From contig NZ_QETF01000005.1 in the NCBI RefSeq assembly GCF_003129565.1, positions 124,001 to 188,000 of the forward strand: a stretch of 64,000 nucleotides of DNA, in the 5' to 3' direction. Position numbers and translations under genes: made by a program. Source of the DNA: Salibaculum griseiflavum. Lineage in GTDB: Bacteria; Pseudomonadota; Alphaproteobacteria; Rhodobacterales; Rhodobacteraceae. The notes below the pieces were generated by a model. The model saw only the letters and a list, made by a program, of their open reading frames with translations, ran no database searches and was not told where the DNA came from. Of this stretch, positions 19,018 through 28,803 are shown one piece after another; within the stretch, counting starts at the first letter, position 1; every line of letters begins with the position of its first letter.

Positions 19018-19263
19018 TCAGCCGCCCTGCTTGGCTTTCAGCTCTGACTCGATCTGTTGCAGTCGGTCCTTGAGAAAGGCGCGGGCCTTGCGTTCGGCCA
19101 GCCGGATCCGAACCTGGGTCAGAAAGGCTTCTTCGAGGGTTTGCGAGGCGGCGCCGATCACGTCGCCGACCTCGACAAACAGCCGGTCCTCTCCCGTGGC
19201 GTCCTGGATCTCGATCACGTCATCGGCCAGATTGGCGGCCATTGTCATGATGTCATCGGCCAT
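19018..19263 (-). CDS. Small conserved-looking protein, function unknown
   Basis: An 81-residue acidic N-terminal/basic C-terminal protein without signal peptide or membrane segment. I do not recognise a named domain; the central part DRLFVEVGDVIGAASQTLEEAFLTQVRIRLAERKARAF is predicted mostly helical and the C-terminus looks like a short coiled coil. Its ATG shares one base with the stop of the upstream hydrolase gene, so translation is coupled and it is likely co-transcribed with it, divergent to the iscR operon. Confidence 0.65.
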   Translation of the reverse strand: MADDIMTMAANLADDVIEIQDATGEDRLFVEVGDVIGAASQTLEEAFLTQVRIRLAERKARAFLKDRLQQIESELKAKQGG

Positions 19264-19916
19264 CAGCGGGTATTCTCGGTCAGGCGGCGTGAGACGTAGC
19301 CGGACACGGTGTCGATCATCGTGTCCATATGTGGTTCCTCGAAGAAATGGCCGGCCCCTTCGACTTCCTCGTGGGTGACGGTGATGCCCTTTTGCTCGTG
19401 CAGCTTTCCGACAAGCGTCGTGGTATCGGCGGGCGGGGCCACGCGGTCGGCGGCGCCGTTGATGATCAGCCCCGACGAGGGGCAGGGCGCGAGGAACGAG
19501 AAATCATACATGTTGGCCGGCGGGCTGACCGAGACGAAGCCGGTGATCTCGGGGCGGCGCATCAAAAGCTGCATGCCGATCCAGGCGCCGAAGCTGAACC
19601 CGGCGACCCAGCAATGCTTGGCGTTCTGGTTCATGCTTTGCAGGTAGTCCAGCGCCGAAGCGGCATCCGACAGCTCACCCACGCCCTGGTCGTATTCCCC
19701 CTGGCTGCGGCCGACGCCCCGGAAGTTGAAGCGCAGCACGTTGAAGCCGAGGTTGAAGAAGGCGTAATGCAGGTTGTAGACGACCTTGTTGTTCATCGTG
19801 CCGCCGAATTGTGGGTGCGGATGCAGGATGATGGCGATCGGGGCGTCCTTGTCCCGCTGCGGGTGATAGCGGCCTTCGAGGCGGCCTTCGGGTCCGGGAA
19901 AGATGACTTCGGGCAT
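19263..19916 (-). CDS. Alpha/beta hydrolase (dienelactone hydrolase-like)
   Basis: A 217-residue cytoplasmic alpha/beta-hydrolase. It shows the oxyanion segment HPHPQFGGTMNN near residue 33, the strand and turn VLRFNFRGVGRSQGEYDQG near 60, the nucleophile elbow GFSFGAW with Ser108, a probable acid in GAADRVAPP near 165, and the histidine in VEGAGHFF near 195. The MPEVIF start at 19916 is chosen because the longer reading adds unrelated residues. Substrate unknown. It is the first gene of a two-gene minus-strand unit that faces iscR across a region holding an Iron-Rhodo-box-like palindrome, so iron or Fe-S status may affect it too. Confidence 0.82.
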   Translation of the reverse strand: MPEVIFPGPEGRLEGRYHPQRDKDAPIAIILHPHPQFGGTMNNKVVYNLHYAFFNLGFNVLRFNFRGVGRSQGEYDQGVGELSDAASALDYLQSMNQNAKHCWVAGFSFGAWIGMQLLMRRPEITGFVSVSPPANMYDFSFLAPCPSSGLIINGAADRVAPPADTTTLVGKLHEQKGITVTHEEVEGAGHFFEEPHMDTMIDTVSGYVSRRLTENTR

Positions 19917-19948
19917 TTTGGTCCGTTCATGTCCGGGGCAGGGCATTC

Positions 19949-19985
19949 TTGACGAAAATGCTCGGCCACCTTAGAAGAATTCTAA
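19949..19985 (+). promoter_or_regulatory. iscR operon promoter with Iron-Rhodo-box-like operator
   Basis: TTGACG (19949-19954) and TAGAAG (19972-19977) are separated by 17 bases. The -10 is covered by the palindrome TTAGAA-GAA-TTCTAA (19971-19985). This matches the published Iron-Rhodo-box pattern, the IscR target in Rhodobacter, as I recall it. An operator over the -10 implies repression of the isc-suf operon when IscR is bound. Confidence 0.7.
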
Positions 19986-20073
19986 TTCGGCGCGGGCGCA
20001 CCGACTGTCATGAGTTAATGGGGCGCTGCGCCGTCGTCAACTGACGGACGGGGCTGACAAGGGGATCAGGGCC

Positions 20074-20532
20074 ATGAAACTGAGCACGAAGGGGCGCTAC
20101 GCGATGGTTGCACTGGTGGATATCGCCCTGCAGCCCGAGGATGCGCTGACCTCTTTGGGAGAATTGTCCAAGCGGCAGAATATTTCCCTTCCCTACCTGG
20201 AACAGCTCTTCGTGAAACTGCGCCGCGCCGGCCTTGTCGAAAGCGTGCGTGGCCCCGGCGGGGGCTACAGGCTGGCCCGACCGACGGCGGAGATCCGGGT
20301 GGTGGATGTTCTGGCGGCGGTCGATGAGACCGTGGATGCGATGCATACCGGAGCCGGGGCCTCGGGTGCGATTTCCGGGTCCAAGGCGCAATCGCTGACC
20401 AACCGTCTGTGGGAAGGGATGTCGGCGCATGTCTATGTCTTCCTGCACCAGACCCGCCTGTCGGACGTCGTCGGCAACTCGCTGGCGCCGTGCCCGGCGG
20501 TGCCGACCCTGTTCGAACTGGTGGACGAATGA
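20074..20532 (+). CDS. iscR: Iron-sulfur cluster regulator IscR (Rrf2 family, single cysteine)
   Basis: A 152-residue Rrf2 regulator that starts MKLSTKGRYAMVALVDIAL, as IscR does, with the HTH region SLPYLEQLFVKLRRAGLVESVRGPGGGYRLARP. It heads the isc-suf operon, so autoregulation is expected. The three cysteines that bind the cluster in E. coli IscR (about positions 92, 98, 104) are absent; the region reads AMHTGAGASGAISGSKAQ. The only cysteine is Cys140 in LAPCPAVP. Rhodobacter sphaeroides IscR is known to have a single cysteine, so this is a clade trait rather than damage. It probably binds the palindromes at 19971 and possibly 21378. Confidence 0.92.
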   Translation: MKLSTKGRYAMVALVDIALQPEDALTSLGELSKRQNISLPYLEQLFVKLRRAGLVESVRGPGGGYRLARPTAEIRVVDVLAAVDETVDAMHTGAGASGAISGSKAQSLTNRLWEGMSAHVYVFLHQTRLSDVVGNSLAPCPAVPTLFELVDE

Positions 20533-20579
20533 GCGGGCGTTTCCAAACGGAGTGCTGCGCACGCTCTTTGGTCGGGGCA

Positions 20580-20615
20580 GGGGGCGCTGCCCCCTCTGCC
20601 TGCGGCATTCACCCC
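20580..20615. repeat. Short intergenic GC hairpin repeat, copy 2
   Basis: A perfect hairpin GGGGGC-GCT-GCCCCC (20580-20594) is followed, 16 bases on, by ACCCCCGCGGTATTTATG. It lies in the 115-base gap between iscR and the cysteine desulfurase and resembles the element at 14294. Being inside the operon it could act as an RNA processing or stabilising hairpin; there is no U-run right after the stem. Confidence 0.45.
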
Positions 20616-20647
20616 CGCGGTATTTATGACCCAAAGAAGCCGCTGTG

Positions 20648-21727
20648 ATGGCGCGGGTCTATCTGGACCATAACGCCACCGCGCCGCTGCGGGACGAGGC
20701 GCGCACCGCGATGATCGAGGCCATGGATATTGTCGGCAACCCGTCGAGCGTCCATGCCGAAGGACGCGCGGCCAAGGCGCTGGTGGAAAAGGCCCGCGCG
20801 CAGCTGGCCGAGGCGGTGGGCTGCAAGCCGGCCGAGGTGGTCTTCACCTCTGGGGCGACGGAGGCGGCGTCATTCCTGGGGCGGGTGCCCGAGGTGCGGG
20901 ATGTCTTCGTGGAAGAGACGGCCCATGACGCGCTTTGGGCGAATCGGCGCGAGTCGGCCTGGACCGAGCGCCCCGAGGGACCGGGGCATACCCTGGCCAT
21001 GGGGCTGGCCAATAGCGAAACCGGGGTGATCACTCTGCCGCCGGAAAAGGTCGCGGGGCAGTGGCCCGTGGGCCGGGCGCGTGCGGATTGGCTGTGCCTC
21101 GATGTGACCCAGGTCATCGGGCGCATGCCGTTTTCCTTTGCCTGGTCGGGGGCCGATTTCGCGATCCTGTCGGCGCACAAATTCGGCGGACCCAAGGGTG
21201 TCGGCGCGCTGATCGTGCGCGATGGTGTCGATATCGCGGCGCTGCAATCGGGGGGCGGACAGGAAATGGGCCGGCGGTCGGGCACCGAGAACATCATCGG
21301 CATTGCCGGGATGGGCGCTGCCATCGCGGCGGCGATGGGCGATCTTTCCGCCGGGCGCTGGGACGAGATCAAAGAATTTAGAAATATTCTAGAAAAGGCT
21401 CTTGAGGCTGCCTCAAAGGAGACTATTTTCGTCGGGAAAGACGCGCAGCGCCTGCCGAACACGACTTGCGTTCTCACGCCGGGCTGGAAGGGCGAGACGC
21501 AGGTGATGGCGATGGACTTGGCGGGGTTCGCGATCAGCGCGGGGTCGGCCTGTTCCAGCGGCAAGGTCAGGGAAAGTCGGGTGCTGCGCGCGATGGGATA
21601 CGATGCCGGGGATGCGGCCTGCGCGATCCGGGTGTCACTGGGGCTGGAGACCCGGCAGGAGGATGTTCTGCGGTTCGCGGATGTCTGGGCCGAGAAACTG
21701 AAAAAACACCGCGCCCGTGCTGCATGA
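20648..21727 (+). CDS. Cysteine desulfurase (IscS/NifS-type, class V aminotransferase fold)
   Basis: A 359-residue PLP enzyme that takes sulfur from cysteine for Fe-S assembly. Features are [12 protein letters not shown] and [11 protein letters not shown] at the N-terminus, the PLP-stacking histidine in ETAHDAL, NSETG, DVTQVIG, the PLP lysine in [10 protein letters not shown] near 180, and the catalytic cysteine in [10 protein letters not shown] near 300. It is about 40 residues shorter than E. coli IscS, mostly lost between GATEA and the histidine. A GTG three bases upstream is an alternative start. Codons near residues 243-260 are unusually A/T-rich and contain an operator-like palindrome. 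The operon has a second desulfurase, sufS. Confidence 0.9.
   Translation: MARVYLDHNATAPLRDEARTAMIEAMDIVGNPSSVHAEGRAAKALVEKARAQLAEAVGCKPAEVVFTSGATEAASFLGRVPEVRDVFVEETAHDALWANRRESAWTERPEGPGHTLAMGLANSETGVITLPPEKVAGQWPVGRARADWLCLDVTQVIGRMPFSFAWSGADFAILSAHKFGGPKGVGALIVRDGVDIAALQSGGGQEMGRRSGTENIIGIAGMGAAIAAAMGDLSAGRWDEIKEFRNILEKALEAASKETIFVGKDAQRLPNTTCVLTPGWKGETQVMAMDLAGFAISAGSACSSGKVRESRVLRAMGYDAGDAACAIRVSLGLETRQEDVLRFADVWAEKLKKHRARAA
21378..21392 (+). promoter_or_regulatory. Intragenic Iron-Rhodo-box-like palindrome
   Basis: TTAGAA-ATA-TTCTAG lies inside the cysteine desulfurase coding region and differs from a perfect 6-3-6 palindrome, and from the iscR promoter box, by one arm base. It is encoded by the codons TTT AGA AAT ATT CTA, which are very rare in this GC-rich DNA. 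It sits 364 bases before the sufB start, so it may control an internal sense promoter for sufB or an antisense transcript. Confidence 0.55.
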
Positions 21728-21755
21728 AGGGCGCGCAAGCGAGAGGGAACAAGGA

Positions 21756-23282
21756 ATGACCGCGATGGACAAGCTGGACGTGGACGTCAAGGAAGGGGTC
21801 GACCAGGAAACGGTCGATGCGGTCAAGTCTCTTGGCAAGTACAAGTATGGCTGGGAAACCGATATCGAGATGGACTACGCCCCCAAGGGCCTGACCCGCG
21901 ATATCGTCAAGCTGATTTCCGAGCGCAACGAAGAGCCGGAATGGATGACCGAGTGGCGTCTTGCGGCCTATGAGCGTTGGCTGGAAAAGGAAGAGCCCGA
22001 ATGGGCGATGGTCGATTACCCGGAGATCGATTTCCAGGACCAGTATTACTATGCCCGTCCAAAGAGCATGGAGACCAAGCCCAAATCGCTGGACGAGGTC
22101 GACCCCAAGTTGCTGGCCACCTATGAAAAACTGGGTATCCCGCTGAAGGAGCAGATGATCCTGGCCGGCGTCGAAGGCGCGGACGAGGCACCTGCCGAGG
22201 GGCGCAAGGTGGCCGTGGATGCGGTGTTCGATTCCGTGTCGGTCGGCACCACCTTCCAGGAGGAGTTGAAGAAGGCGGGCGTGATCTTCTGTTCGATCTC
22301 CGAGGCGATCAAGGAACACCCCGAGCTGGTCAAGAAATACCTTGGGTCCGTCGTGCCGGTGTCGGACAACTTCTACGCCACGCTCAACAGTGCGGTCTTC
22401 TCGGATGGCTCGTTCGTCTACGTGCCGCCGGGGGTGCGCTGCCCCATGGAATTGTCGACCTATTTCCGCATCAACGCCGAGAATACCGGTCAGTTCGAGC
22501 GCACATTGATCATTGCCGACAAGGGCTCTTACGTGTCCTACCTCGAAGGCTGCACCGCGCCGCAGCGCGACCAAAGCCAGCTGCACGCAGCCGTGGTGGA
22601 GATCATCGTCGAGGAAGACGCCGAAGTGAAATATTCCACGGTGCAGAACTGGTTCCCGGGCGACGAGAACGGCAAGGGCGGCATCTACAACTTCGTCACA
22701 AAGCGCGCCGATTGCCGGGGCGACCGGGCCAAATGCATGTGGACGCAGGTGGAAACCGGTTCGTCCGTCACATGGAAATACCCGTCCTGCATCCTGCGCG
22801 GCGATGACAGCCAGGGTGAATTCTATTCGATCGCCATCACCAACAACTGGCAGCAGGCCGATACCGGCACCAAGATGGTCCATCTGGGCAAGAACACCAA
22901 GTCGCGGATCGTCTCCAAGGGGATCAGCGCGGGGCAAGCCCAGAATACCTATCGCGGGCTGGTCAGCATGCATCCCAAGGCCAAGAACAGCCGCAACTAC
23001 ACCCAGTGCGACAGCCTGTTGATCGGTGACAAATGCGGGGCGCACACGGTGCCTTACATCGAGGTGAAGAACAATTCCTCGCGTGTCGAACATGAGGCCA
23101 CGACCTCGAAGATCGACGACGACCAGATGTTCTACGCCCGCAGCCGCGGCATGGACGAGGAAGAGGCCGTCGCGCTGATCGTGAACGGGTTCGCCAAGGA
23201 GGTGCTGCAAGCCTTGCCCATGGAATTCGCCATGGAGGCGCAGCAACTGGTGGCGATTTCGCTTGAAGGCTCGGTGGGCTGA
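21756..23282 (+). CDS. sufB: Fe-S cluster assembly scaffold protein SufB
   Basis: A 508-residue SufB, the scaffold subunit of the SufBC2D complex on which Fe-S clusters are built. Recognisable parts are the N-terminal [19 protein letters not shown] and [79 protein letters not shown] (conserved cysteine) and the beta-helix core with [17 protein letters not shown]. The C-terminal part has [23 protein letters not shown]. The ATG at 21756 has AAGG just before it; an earlier in-frame ATG at 21717 overlaps the desulfurase. It partners SufC and SufD encoded downstream. Confidence 0.97.
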   Translation: MTAMDKLDVDVKEGVDQETVDAVKSLGKYKYGWETDIEMDYAPKGLTRDIVKLISERNEEPEWMTEWRLAAYERWLEKEEPEWAMVDYPEIDFQDQYYYARPKSMETKPKSLDEVDPKLLATYEKLGIPLKEQMILAGVEGADEAPAEGRKVAVDAVFDSVSVGTTFQEELKKAGVIFCSISEAIKEHPELVKKYLGSVVPVSDNFYATLNSAVFSDGSFVYVPPGVRCPMELSTYFRINAENTGQFERTLIIADKGSYVSYLEGCTAPQRDQSQLHAAVVEIIVEEDAEVKYSTVQNWFPGDENGKGGIYNFVTKRADCRGDRAKCMWTQVETGSSVTWKYPSCILRGDDSQGEFYSIAITNNWQQADTGTKMVHLGKNTKSRIVSKGISAGQAQNTYRGLVSMHPKAKNSRNYTQCDSLLIGDKCGAHTVPYIEVKNNSSRVEHEATTSKIDDDQMFYARSRGMDEEEAVALIVNGFAKEVLQALPMEFAMEAQQLVAISLEGSVG

Positions 23283-23320
23283 TCCTGCCCTAGCCCGCCC
23301 TATAACTGAAAGGGACCATC

Positions 23321-23638
23321 ATGATCGTTACGACCACGCCTTCCGTCGAGGGCCATCGCATCACCGGCTACAAGGGCATCGTCACGGGCGAGGCCATCCT
23401 GGGCGCGAACATCTTCCGTGATGTCTTTGCGGGCATCCGCGATATCGTCGGGGGCCGCTCGGCCGCTTACGAGCAGGAACTGGGCCGGGCCCGCGAGACC
23501 GCCATGCGCGAGATGGAAGAGCGCGCCGCGGCGCTGGGCGCCAACGCGGTTGTGGGCGTGGACCTCGATTACGAAGTCATCAACAACATGCTGATGGTCA
23601 GCGCCTCTGGCACCGCCGTCAGCATCGCGCGCGACTGA
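23321..23638 (+). CDS. YbjQ family (UPF0145) protein
   Basis: A 105-residue YbjQ/UPF0145 protein. The start [34 protein letters not shown], the helix [38 protein letters not shown] and the C-terminal [11 protein letters not shown] strand are the family pattern. YbjQ proteins form oligomeric rings, and metal binding has been proposed for some; the precise role is unknown. It lies 38 bases after sufB in the same direction with AAAGGGACC upstream, so it is a member of the isc-suf operon. A link to iron or metal handling is an inference from position. Confidence 0.88.
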   Translation: MIVTTTPSVEGHRITGYKGIVTGEAILGANIFRDVFAGIRDIVGGRSAAYEQELGRARETAMREMEERAAALGANAVVGVDLDYEVINNMLMVSASGTAVSIARD

Positions 23639-23789
23639 AACATGGATCTGAATCGGGCATATCGCGGGGACAAGGGTGCGCTGCGCCCCGCTCGCGCATG
23701 CCTGCAATTCTTCGCAACCCTGCCACTTTTCGGCCATGCATCTTTGCAACTCAGGACCCTAAGGATAGGGCAAGCGAAGGGCGAGACCG

Positions 23790-24308
23790 ATGTCTTGGGC
23801 GCAGCAGGACCAGTTCGCGAAGCGGATCAACCGGATCAGTTCGGGCAAGACGACCCATTGGACGGTGCCCGGCGGGGGCTTGGCCTCGCGCAAGCAGGAG
23901 GGCCGGATCGCCAGTGGCACCCGGCTGGGCACGCGCAAGCCTTCGGGCGTGTTGAAGGACATGGCGATGATGCCGCTGGCGCTGGTTGTCGGCGCGTTGG
24001 CCGTGGTCTTGGGACGGTGGCTGCGTTTTGCCTTTCTCGGCGCCGAGGGCCCGCTGGAGGTCGATCTGGCCGAGTTTCTCGACCCGGTGCTCGCCGACCT
24101 TGCGGTGCCGCTGGTGCTGGCTCTTGGGGTCGGGCTGATCCTGGGGCTGAACACGCTCAAGCGCGCCGCGGCCCTGACCGCGGGCTTCGTGGCGGTGCTT
24201 TATTACGAACACGAACTGGTGCGCGTCGCGCCGGATCTCTATGCCGCGTTCTACCCGCCGGCCTGGGTCAGCGACATGCTGTCCCGACCCAGCATCCTGA
24301 CCGGCTGA
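23790..24308 (+). CDS. Membrane protein of the suf operon, function unknown
   Basis: A 172-residue protein with a basic cytoplasmic N-terminus (about 55 residues rich in Arg/Lys/Gly) followed by two clear hydrophobic stretches, MMPLALVVGALAVVLGRWL and LAVPLVLALGVGLILGLNTL, and a third weaker one, AAALTAGFVAVLYY. No domain is recognised. The frame starting at 23642 that runs across this region has no membrane segments and odd composition and was not chosen. The gene sits between ybjQ-like and sufC in the isc-suf operon, 150 bases after the former. Role in Fe-S assembly unknown. Confidence 0.7.
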   Translation: MSWAQQDQFAKRINRISSGKTTHWTVPGGGLASRKQEGRIASGTRLGTRKPSGVLKDMAMMPLALVVGALAVVLGRWLRFAFLGAEGPLEVDLAEFLDPVLADLAVPLVLALGVGLILGLNTLKRAAALTAGFVAVLYYEHELVRVAPDLYAAFYPPAWVSDMLSRPSILTG

Positions 24309-24389
24309 CCCCCGAGAACAAACCGACAAGAACCCGATCCGGGGCCGCGGCGACGCGCGCCCCGTATCCTGCTGTGGAAAGAGGAAAAA

Positions 24390-25144
<755 letters not shown>

Positions 25145-25145
<1 letters not shown>

Positions 25146-26452
25146 TGCCCGCGGTTGCGAAACAGAAACTGGCGGAACTGAAGCGCGACGCGACCGAGGA
25201 CCGGTTGGCGGCCATGTCCCTGCCCGAGGGTGCTGGCTGGGCCGCCGAGGCGCGCGGCGCGGCGCTGGCACGGGTGCGCGAGATGGGCCTGCCCCATCCC
25301 CGCGACGAATACTGGAAATTCACCCGCCCCGAAACGCTGACCCGTGCAGAGGCGCCCAAGGCGGCGCTGTTCGACGGCGGCGAGCCGCACCTGTTTCACG
25401 AACGGGACCGGCTGCATCTGGTGTTCCGCGACGGGGTGCTGGACATGACCGCTTCGGACGCGCTGACGCTGGATGGGATCGAGATCGAGCGCCTGTCCGA
25501 CGCCATGGCCAAGGACATCCACTGGGCCCGCGACGTCTATGGCGTGCTGGAGACGAATGGCCAGAACCCGGTCCAGCGTCCGCTGGCCGCGCTCAACACT
25601 GCCTATGCCAGCGACGGCGTCGTCATCCGGGTCACCGGTAAGCCTGCCAAGCCTGTCTGCCTGACCTATCTGCATGAAAGCGAGGACTCGGACGCGATCC
25701 TGCACCATGTGGTCCGCGTGGAAGAGGGGGCCGAGATGACCCTGCTGGAAACAGGTCCGGCCGCGGCGCGGTTCAACAAGGTCATGGAAGTGGACGTGGC
25801 GGATAACGCGACCTTCCATCATGTCCGCGCCCAGGGCCGCGACCATGAGCGCCGCGCCGTGACGGGGACTTTCGCTCGGCTTGGCTCCGAAAGCACGTTC
25901 AAGTCCTTCACCATGACCGTGAACGGCGTGCTGACGCGCAACGAATGCGTGATCGAGCTGACCGGCGACGATGCGGTGGCCCATGTGGCCGGCGCCTGTG
26001 TCGGTGATGGGGACGATTTTCATCACGACGACACGGTCTTCGTCACCCATGACGCGGTGAATTGCGAAAGCCGCCAGGTTTTCAAGAAGGTGCTGCGCAA
26101 CGGGGCGACCGGGGTGTTCCAGGGCAAGATCCTTGTCAAGGAAGGCGCCCAGAAGACCGACGGCTACCAGATCAGCCAGTCGTTGCTGCTGGACGATGAC
26201 AGCCAGTTCCTGGCCAAGCCCGAGCTTGAGATCTATGCCGACGACGTGGCCTGTTCGCATGGCTCGACCTCGGGGGCGATCGATGAGACGGCGCTTTTCT
26301 ACCTGCGATCGCGCGGGGTGCCCACGGCACAGGCAACCGACCTACTGGTGCTGGCCTTCCTGGCCGAAGCCCTGGAAGAGATCGAGGATGAGAGCATCGC
26401 CGAGGAGATGGTCGAACGCCTGAGCGGCTGGCTGGAGCGGCGCGCCGCCTGA
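25145..26452 (+). CDS. sufD: Fe-S cluster assembly protein SufD
   Basis: A 435-residue SufD, the partner of SufB in the SufBC2D complex. The N-terminal helical domain with GLPHPRDEYWKFTRPETLTR is typical. The central beta-helix contains VARVEEGAEMTLLE-like text and TFHHVRAQGRD, and the C-terminal part has SQFLAKPELEIYADDVACSHGSTSGAIDETALFYLRSRG, including the conserved CSHG histidine region important for cluster assembly. It starts one base inside the sufC stop and ends one base inside the next gene, so translation is coupled on both sides. Confidence 0.96.
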
Positions 26453-26952
26453 TGCCGGTCTCAAGCGACATCGTCCGGACCTACAGGGGCCCGCGCCGCG
26501 TGGTGCGGGACCTTCTGTCCATGGGCCAGCGCGAGGATCGGGCGATCATGTGGCTGATGTTCGGCTGCCTGATCGTCTTCATCTCGCGCCTGCCGGCGCT
26601 GCAACGCGAGGCGGTGATGGCGGAGGGGGATTTCACCCGCGATGCCGCCTATGCCTTTTTCGGGCTGATGATGCTGGCCCCGCTACTGTTTTACGCTCTG
26701 GCCTTCGTGGGGCGGGGGATTGCCTACCTCCTGCGCGGGCGGCCCTCGGGCTATGGATCGCGTGTCGCGTTGTTCTGGGCCTGGCTGGCCGCGACCCCGG
26801 TGGCGCTGTTCTATGGGTTGCTTGTGGGGTTGAACGGGCCGGACGCCCCGGCCACGCAGGCGATTGGCGGGATATGGCTGCTGGTCTGGCTGCTGTTCTG
26901 GGTATTCGGCCTGATCGAGGCCTCGAAGGGGGCAGACCATGCCGATCCGTAA
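26452..26952 (+). CDS. Membrane protein of the suf operon (possible Yip1-type)
   Basis: A 166-residue integral membrane protein with about four hydrophobic helices (IMWLMFGCLIVFIS, AYAFFGLMMLAPLLFYALAF, ALFWAWLAATPVALFYGLLV, GGIWLLVWLLFWVFGL). It begins with a short basic cytoplasmic segment. The layout is like Yip1-domain proteins but the sequence match is not clear. The ATG shares a base with the sufD stop and the end overlaps the next membrane protein gene by 14 bases. Its placement suggests a partner role with the following protein. Function unknown. Confidence 0.7.
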   Translation: MPVSSDIVRTYRGPRRVVRDLLSMGQREDRAIMWLMFGCLIVFISRLPALQREAVMAEGDFTRDAAYAFFGLMMLAPLLFYALAFVGRGIAYLLRGRPSGYGSRVALFWAWLAATPVALFYGLLVGLNGPDAPATQAIGGIWLLVWLLFWVFGLIEASKGADHADP

Positions 26953-27565
26953 TTCCGACCTGTGGGCACTGGCCCGGTTGACCGTCGAAAAACCGGTTGA
27001 GGCAGGGGAGCGGATCCGCGCCCTGGACCTGCCGCGCAATATCGGATGGATGGTGCTGATCCTGGCCGGTGTGGCCTCGGCGGTGCTGACGGGGCTGTCG
27101 GACCTTCTCGTGCCGCCGCAGCCGGTGACGCTGGAGTCAGGCGAGGTCATGACGCCGCCGCGCATGTCGCCGCTGCTCTGGGGGATCGTCTCCGTGGCCA
27201 GCGCGGCCTTGCTGACCGCAGCGCTGTGGCGCATCGGCGGTATGATGGGGGGGCAGGCGGGCTTTACCCTGATGCTGAACCTGATGGCGTGGCTGCAACT
27301 GTTCATGGTGCTGGTGCTTGCCTTGCAGGTTCTGTTGATCCTGCTGGCCCCGCCGCTGTCCTTTCTTGCCATGCTCGCCGGGCTGGTCATCTCGTTCCGA
27401 GCCATGGCGCATTTCGTGAACCTTGCTCATGGGTTCGACAGCCTCGGTCGGTCGACCGGGGTCATCGTGCTGTCATTCCTCGCCATTTCCTTCGCGCTGG
27501 TGCTGTTCCTGATGATCTTCGGGATCGGGGCCGGCGGTATTGCCCCTTCAGGAGCCCCCCAATGA
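26939..27565 (+). CDS. YIP1 family membrane protein
   Basis: A 208-residue membrane protein with five to six hydrophobic segments after an N-terminal cytoplasmic part LARLTVEKPVEAGERIRALDLP, the usual start of bacterial Yip1-domain proteins. The helices include MVLILAGVASAVLTGL, LWGIVSVASAALLTAALW, LQLFMVLVLALQVLLILLA and VIVLSFLAISFALVLFLMIFG. It overlaps both neighbours, the previous membrane protein by 14 bases and sufS by four (ATGA). The tight packing between sufD and sufS suggests that it belongs to the Suf system physically or by regulation, but no role is known. Confidence 0.72.
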   Translation: MPIRNSDLWALARLTVEKPVEAGERIRALDLPRNIGWMVLILAGVASAVLTGLSDLLVPPQPVTLESGEVMTPPRMSPLLWGIVSVASAALLTAALWRIGGMMGGQAGFTLMLNLMAWLQLFMVLVLALQVLLILLAPPLSFLAMLAGLVISFRAMAHFVNLAHGFDSLGRSTGVIVLSFLAISFALVLFLMIFGIGAGGIAPSGAPQ

Positions 27566-28785
27566 CCTTCGATATCGTCAAGGTGCGCGCCGATTTTCCG
27601 ATCCTGACGCGCGAGGTGAACGGCAAGCCGCTGGTCTATCTCGACAACGGCGCCAGCGCGCAGAAGCCGCAGGTCGTCATAGATGCGATCACCCAGGCCT
27701 ACTCCCACGAGTATTCCAACGTGCATCGGGGGCTGCACTATCTCAGCAACCTCGCGACCGAGAAATACGAGGCCGTGCGTGGCACCATCGCGCGATTCCT
27801 CGGTGTTTCGGATGAACGCCAGATCGTCATGAATTCCGGCACCACCGAGGGCATCAACACGGTGGCCTATGGCTGGGCCATGCCGCGGATGGAAGCGGGC
27901 GACGAGATCATCCTGTCGGTCATGGAACACCATGCCAATATCGTGCCTTGGCATTTCCTGCGCGAACGGTTGGGGGTGAAACTCGTCTGGGTCGACGTGG
28001 ATGCCAATGGCGATCTCGACCCCGACAAGGTGTTGGGGGCCATCACCGACCGAACCAGGCTGATCGCGGTCACGCATCTGTCCAATGTTCTGGGCACGGT
28101 GGTGGATGTGAAATCCATCTGCGACGGGGCGCGCGAAAGGGGCGTTCCGGTGCTGGTCGACGGATCGCAGGCCGCCGTTCACATGCCGGTCAATGTCGAG
28201 GAGATCGGCTGTGATTTCTATGCGATCACCGGGCACAAGCTCTATGGTCCCAGCGGCTCGGGCGCGATCTACATCCATCGCGACCGCATGGCCGAGATGC
28301 AGCCTTTCATGGGCGGCGGCGACATGATCCGCGAGGTCAGCAAGGACGCCGTCACCTACAACGACCCACCGATGAAGTTCGAGGCCGGCACGCCGGGTAT
28401 CGTTCAGATGATCGGGCTGGGCGTGGCCTTGGATTACATGATGGGGCTGGGGATGGAGAACATCGCCGCCCACGAGCGTCACTTGCGCGATTATGCCCGC
28501 GACCGGCTGGACGGCCTCAACTGGCTGAACGTCCAAGGCCGGTCTGTGGGCAAGGCGGCGATCTTTTCCTTCACGCTCGAAGGGGCGGCCCATGCCCATG
28601 ACATCTCCACGATCCTCGACAAGAAGGGGGTGGCAGTTCGGGCGGGCCAGCATTGCACCGGCCCGTTGATGGAGCACCTTGGCTTGGCGGCGACCTGCCG
28701 GGCGTCCTTCGGACTCTACAACACCACTGAAGAGGTTGATGCCCTGGTCGATGCGCTGGAGCTTTGCCACAAGCTGCTGGCCTGA
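27562..28785 (+). CDS. sufS: Cysteine desulfurase SufS
   Basis: A 407-residue group II cysteine desulfurase. Landmarks are VRADFPILTREVNGKPLVYLDNGASAQKP, SNVHRGLHYLS, the PLP-phosphate contacts, the PLP lysine in AITGHKLYGPSGSGAIY near 225, and the catalytic cysteine in RAGQHCTGPLM near 365, which is on a short loop as in SufS and unlike IscS. The ATG at 27562 overlaps the stop of the membrane protein before it and has GGAG upstream. It is the last gene of the operon here; no sufE, sufA or sufT follows, so sulfur transfer partners must be encoded elsewhere. Confidence 0.95.
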   Translation: MTFDIVKVRADFPILTREVNGKPLVYLDNGASAQKPQVVIDAITQAYSHEYSNVHRGLHYLSNLATEKYEAVRGTIARFLGVSDERQIVMNSGTTEGINTVAYGWAMPRMEAGDEIILSVMEHHANIVPWHFLRERLGVKLVWVDVDANGDLDPDKVLGAITDRTRLIAVTHLSNVLGTVVDVKSICDGARERGVPVLVDGSQAAVHMPVNVEEIGCDFYAITGHKLYGPSGSGAIYIHRDRMAEMQPFMGGGDMIREVSKDAVTYNDPPMKFEAGTPGIVQMIGLGVALDYMMGLGMENIAAHERHLRDYARDRLDGLNWLNVQGRSVGKAAIFSFTLEGAAHAHDISTILDKKGVAVRAGQHCTGPLMEHLGLAATCRASFGLYNTTEEVDALVDALELCHKLLA

Positions 28786-28803
28786 CGAACGCCGTGCTGC
28801 GGG

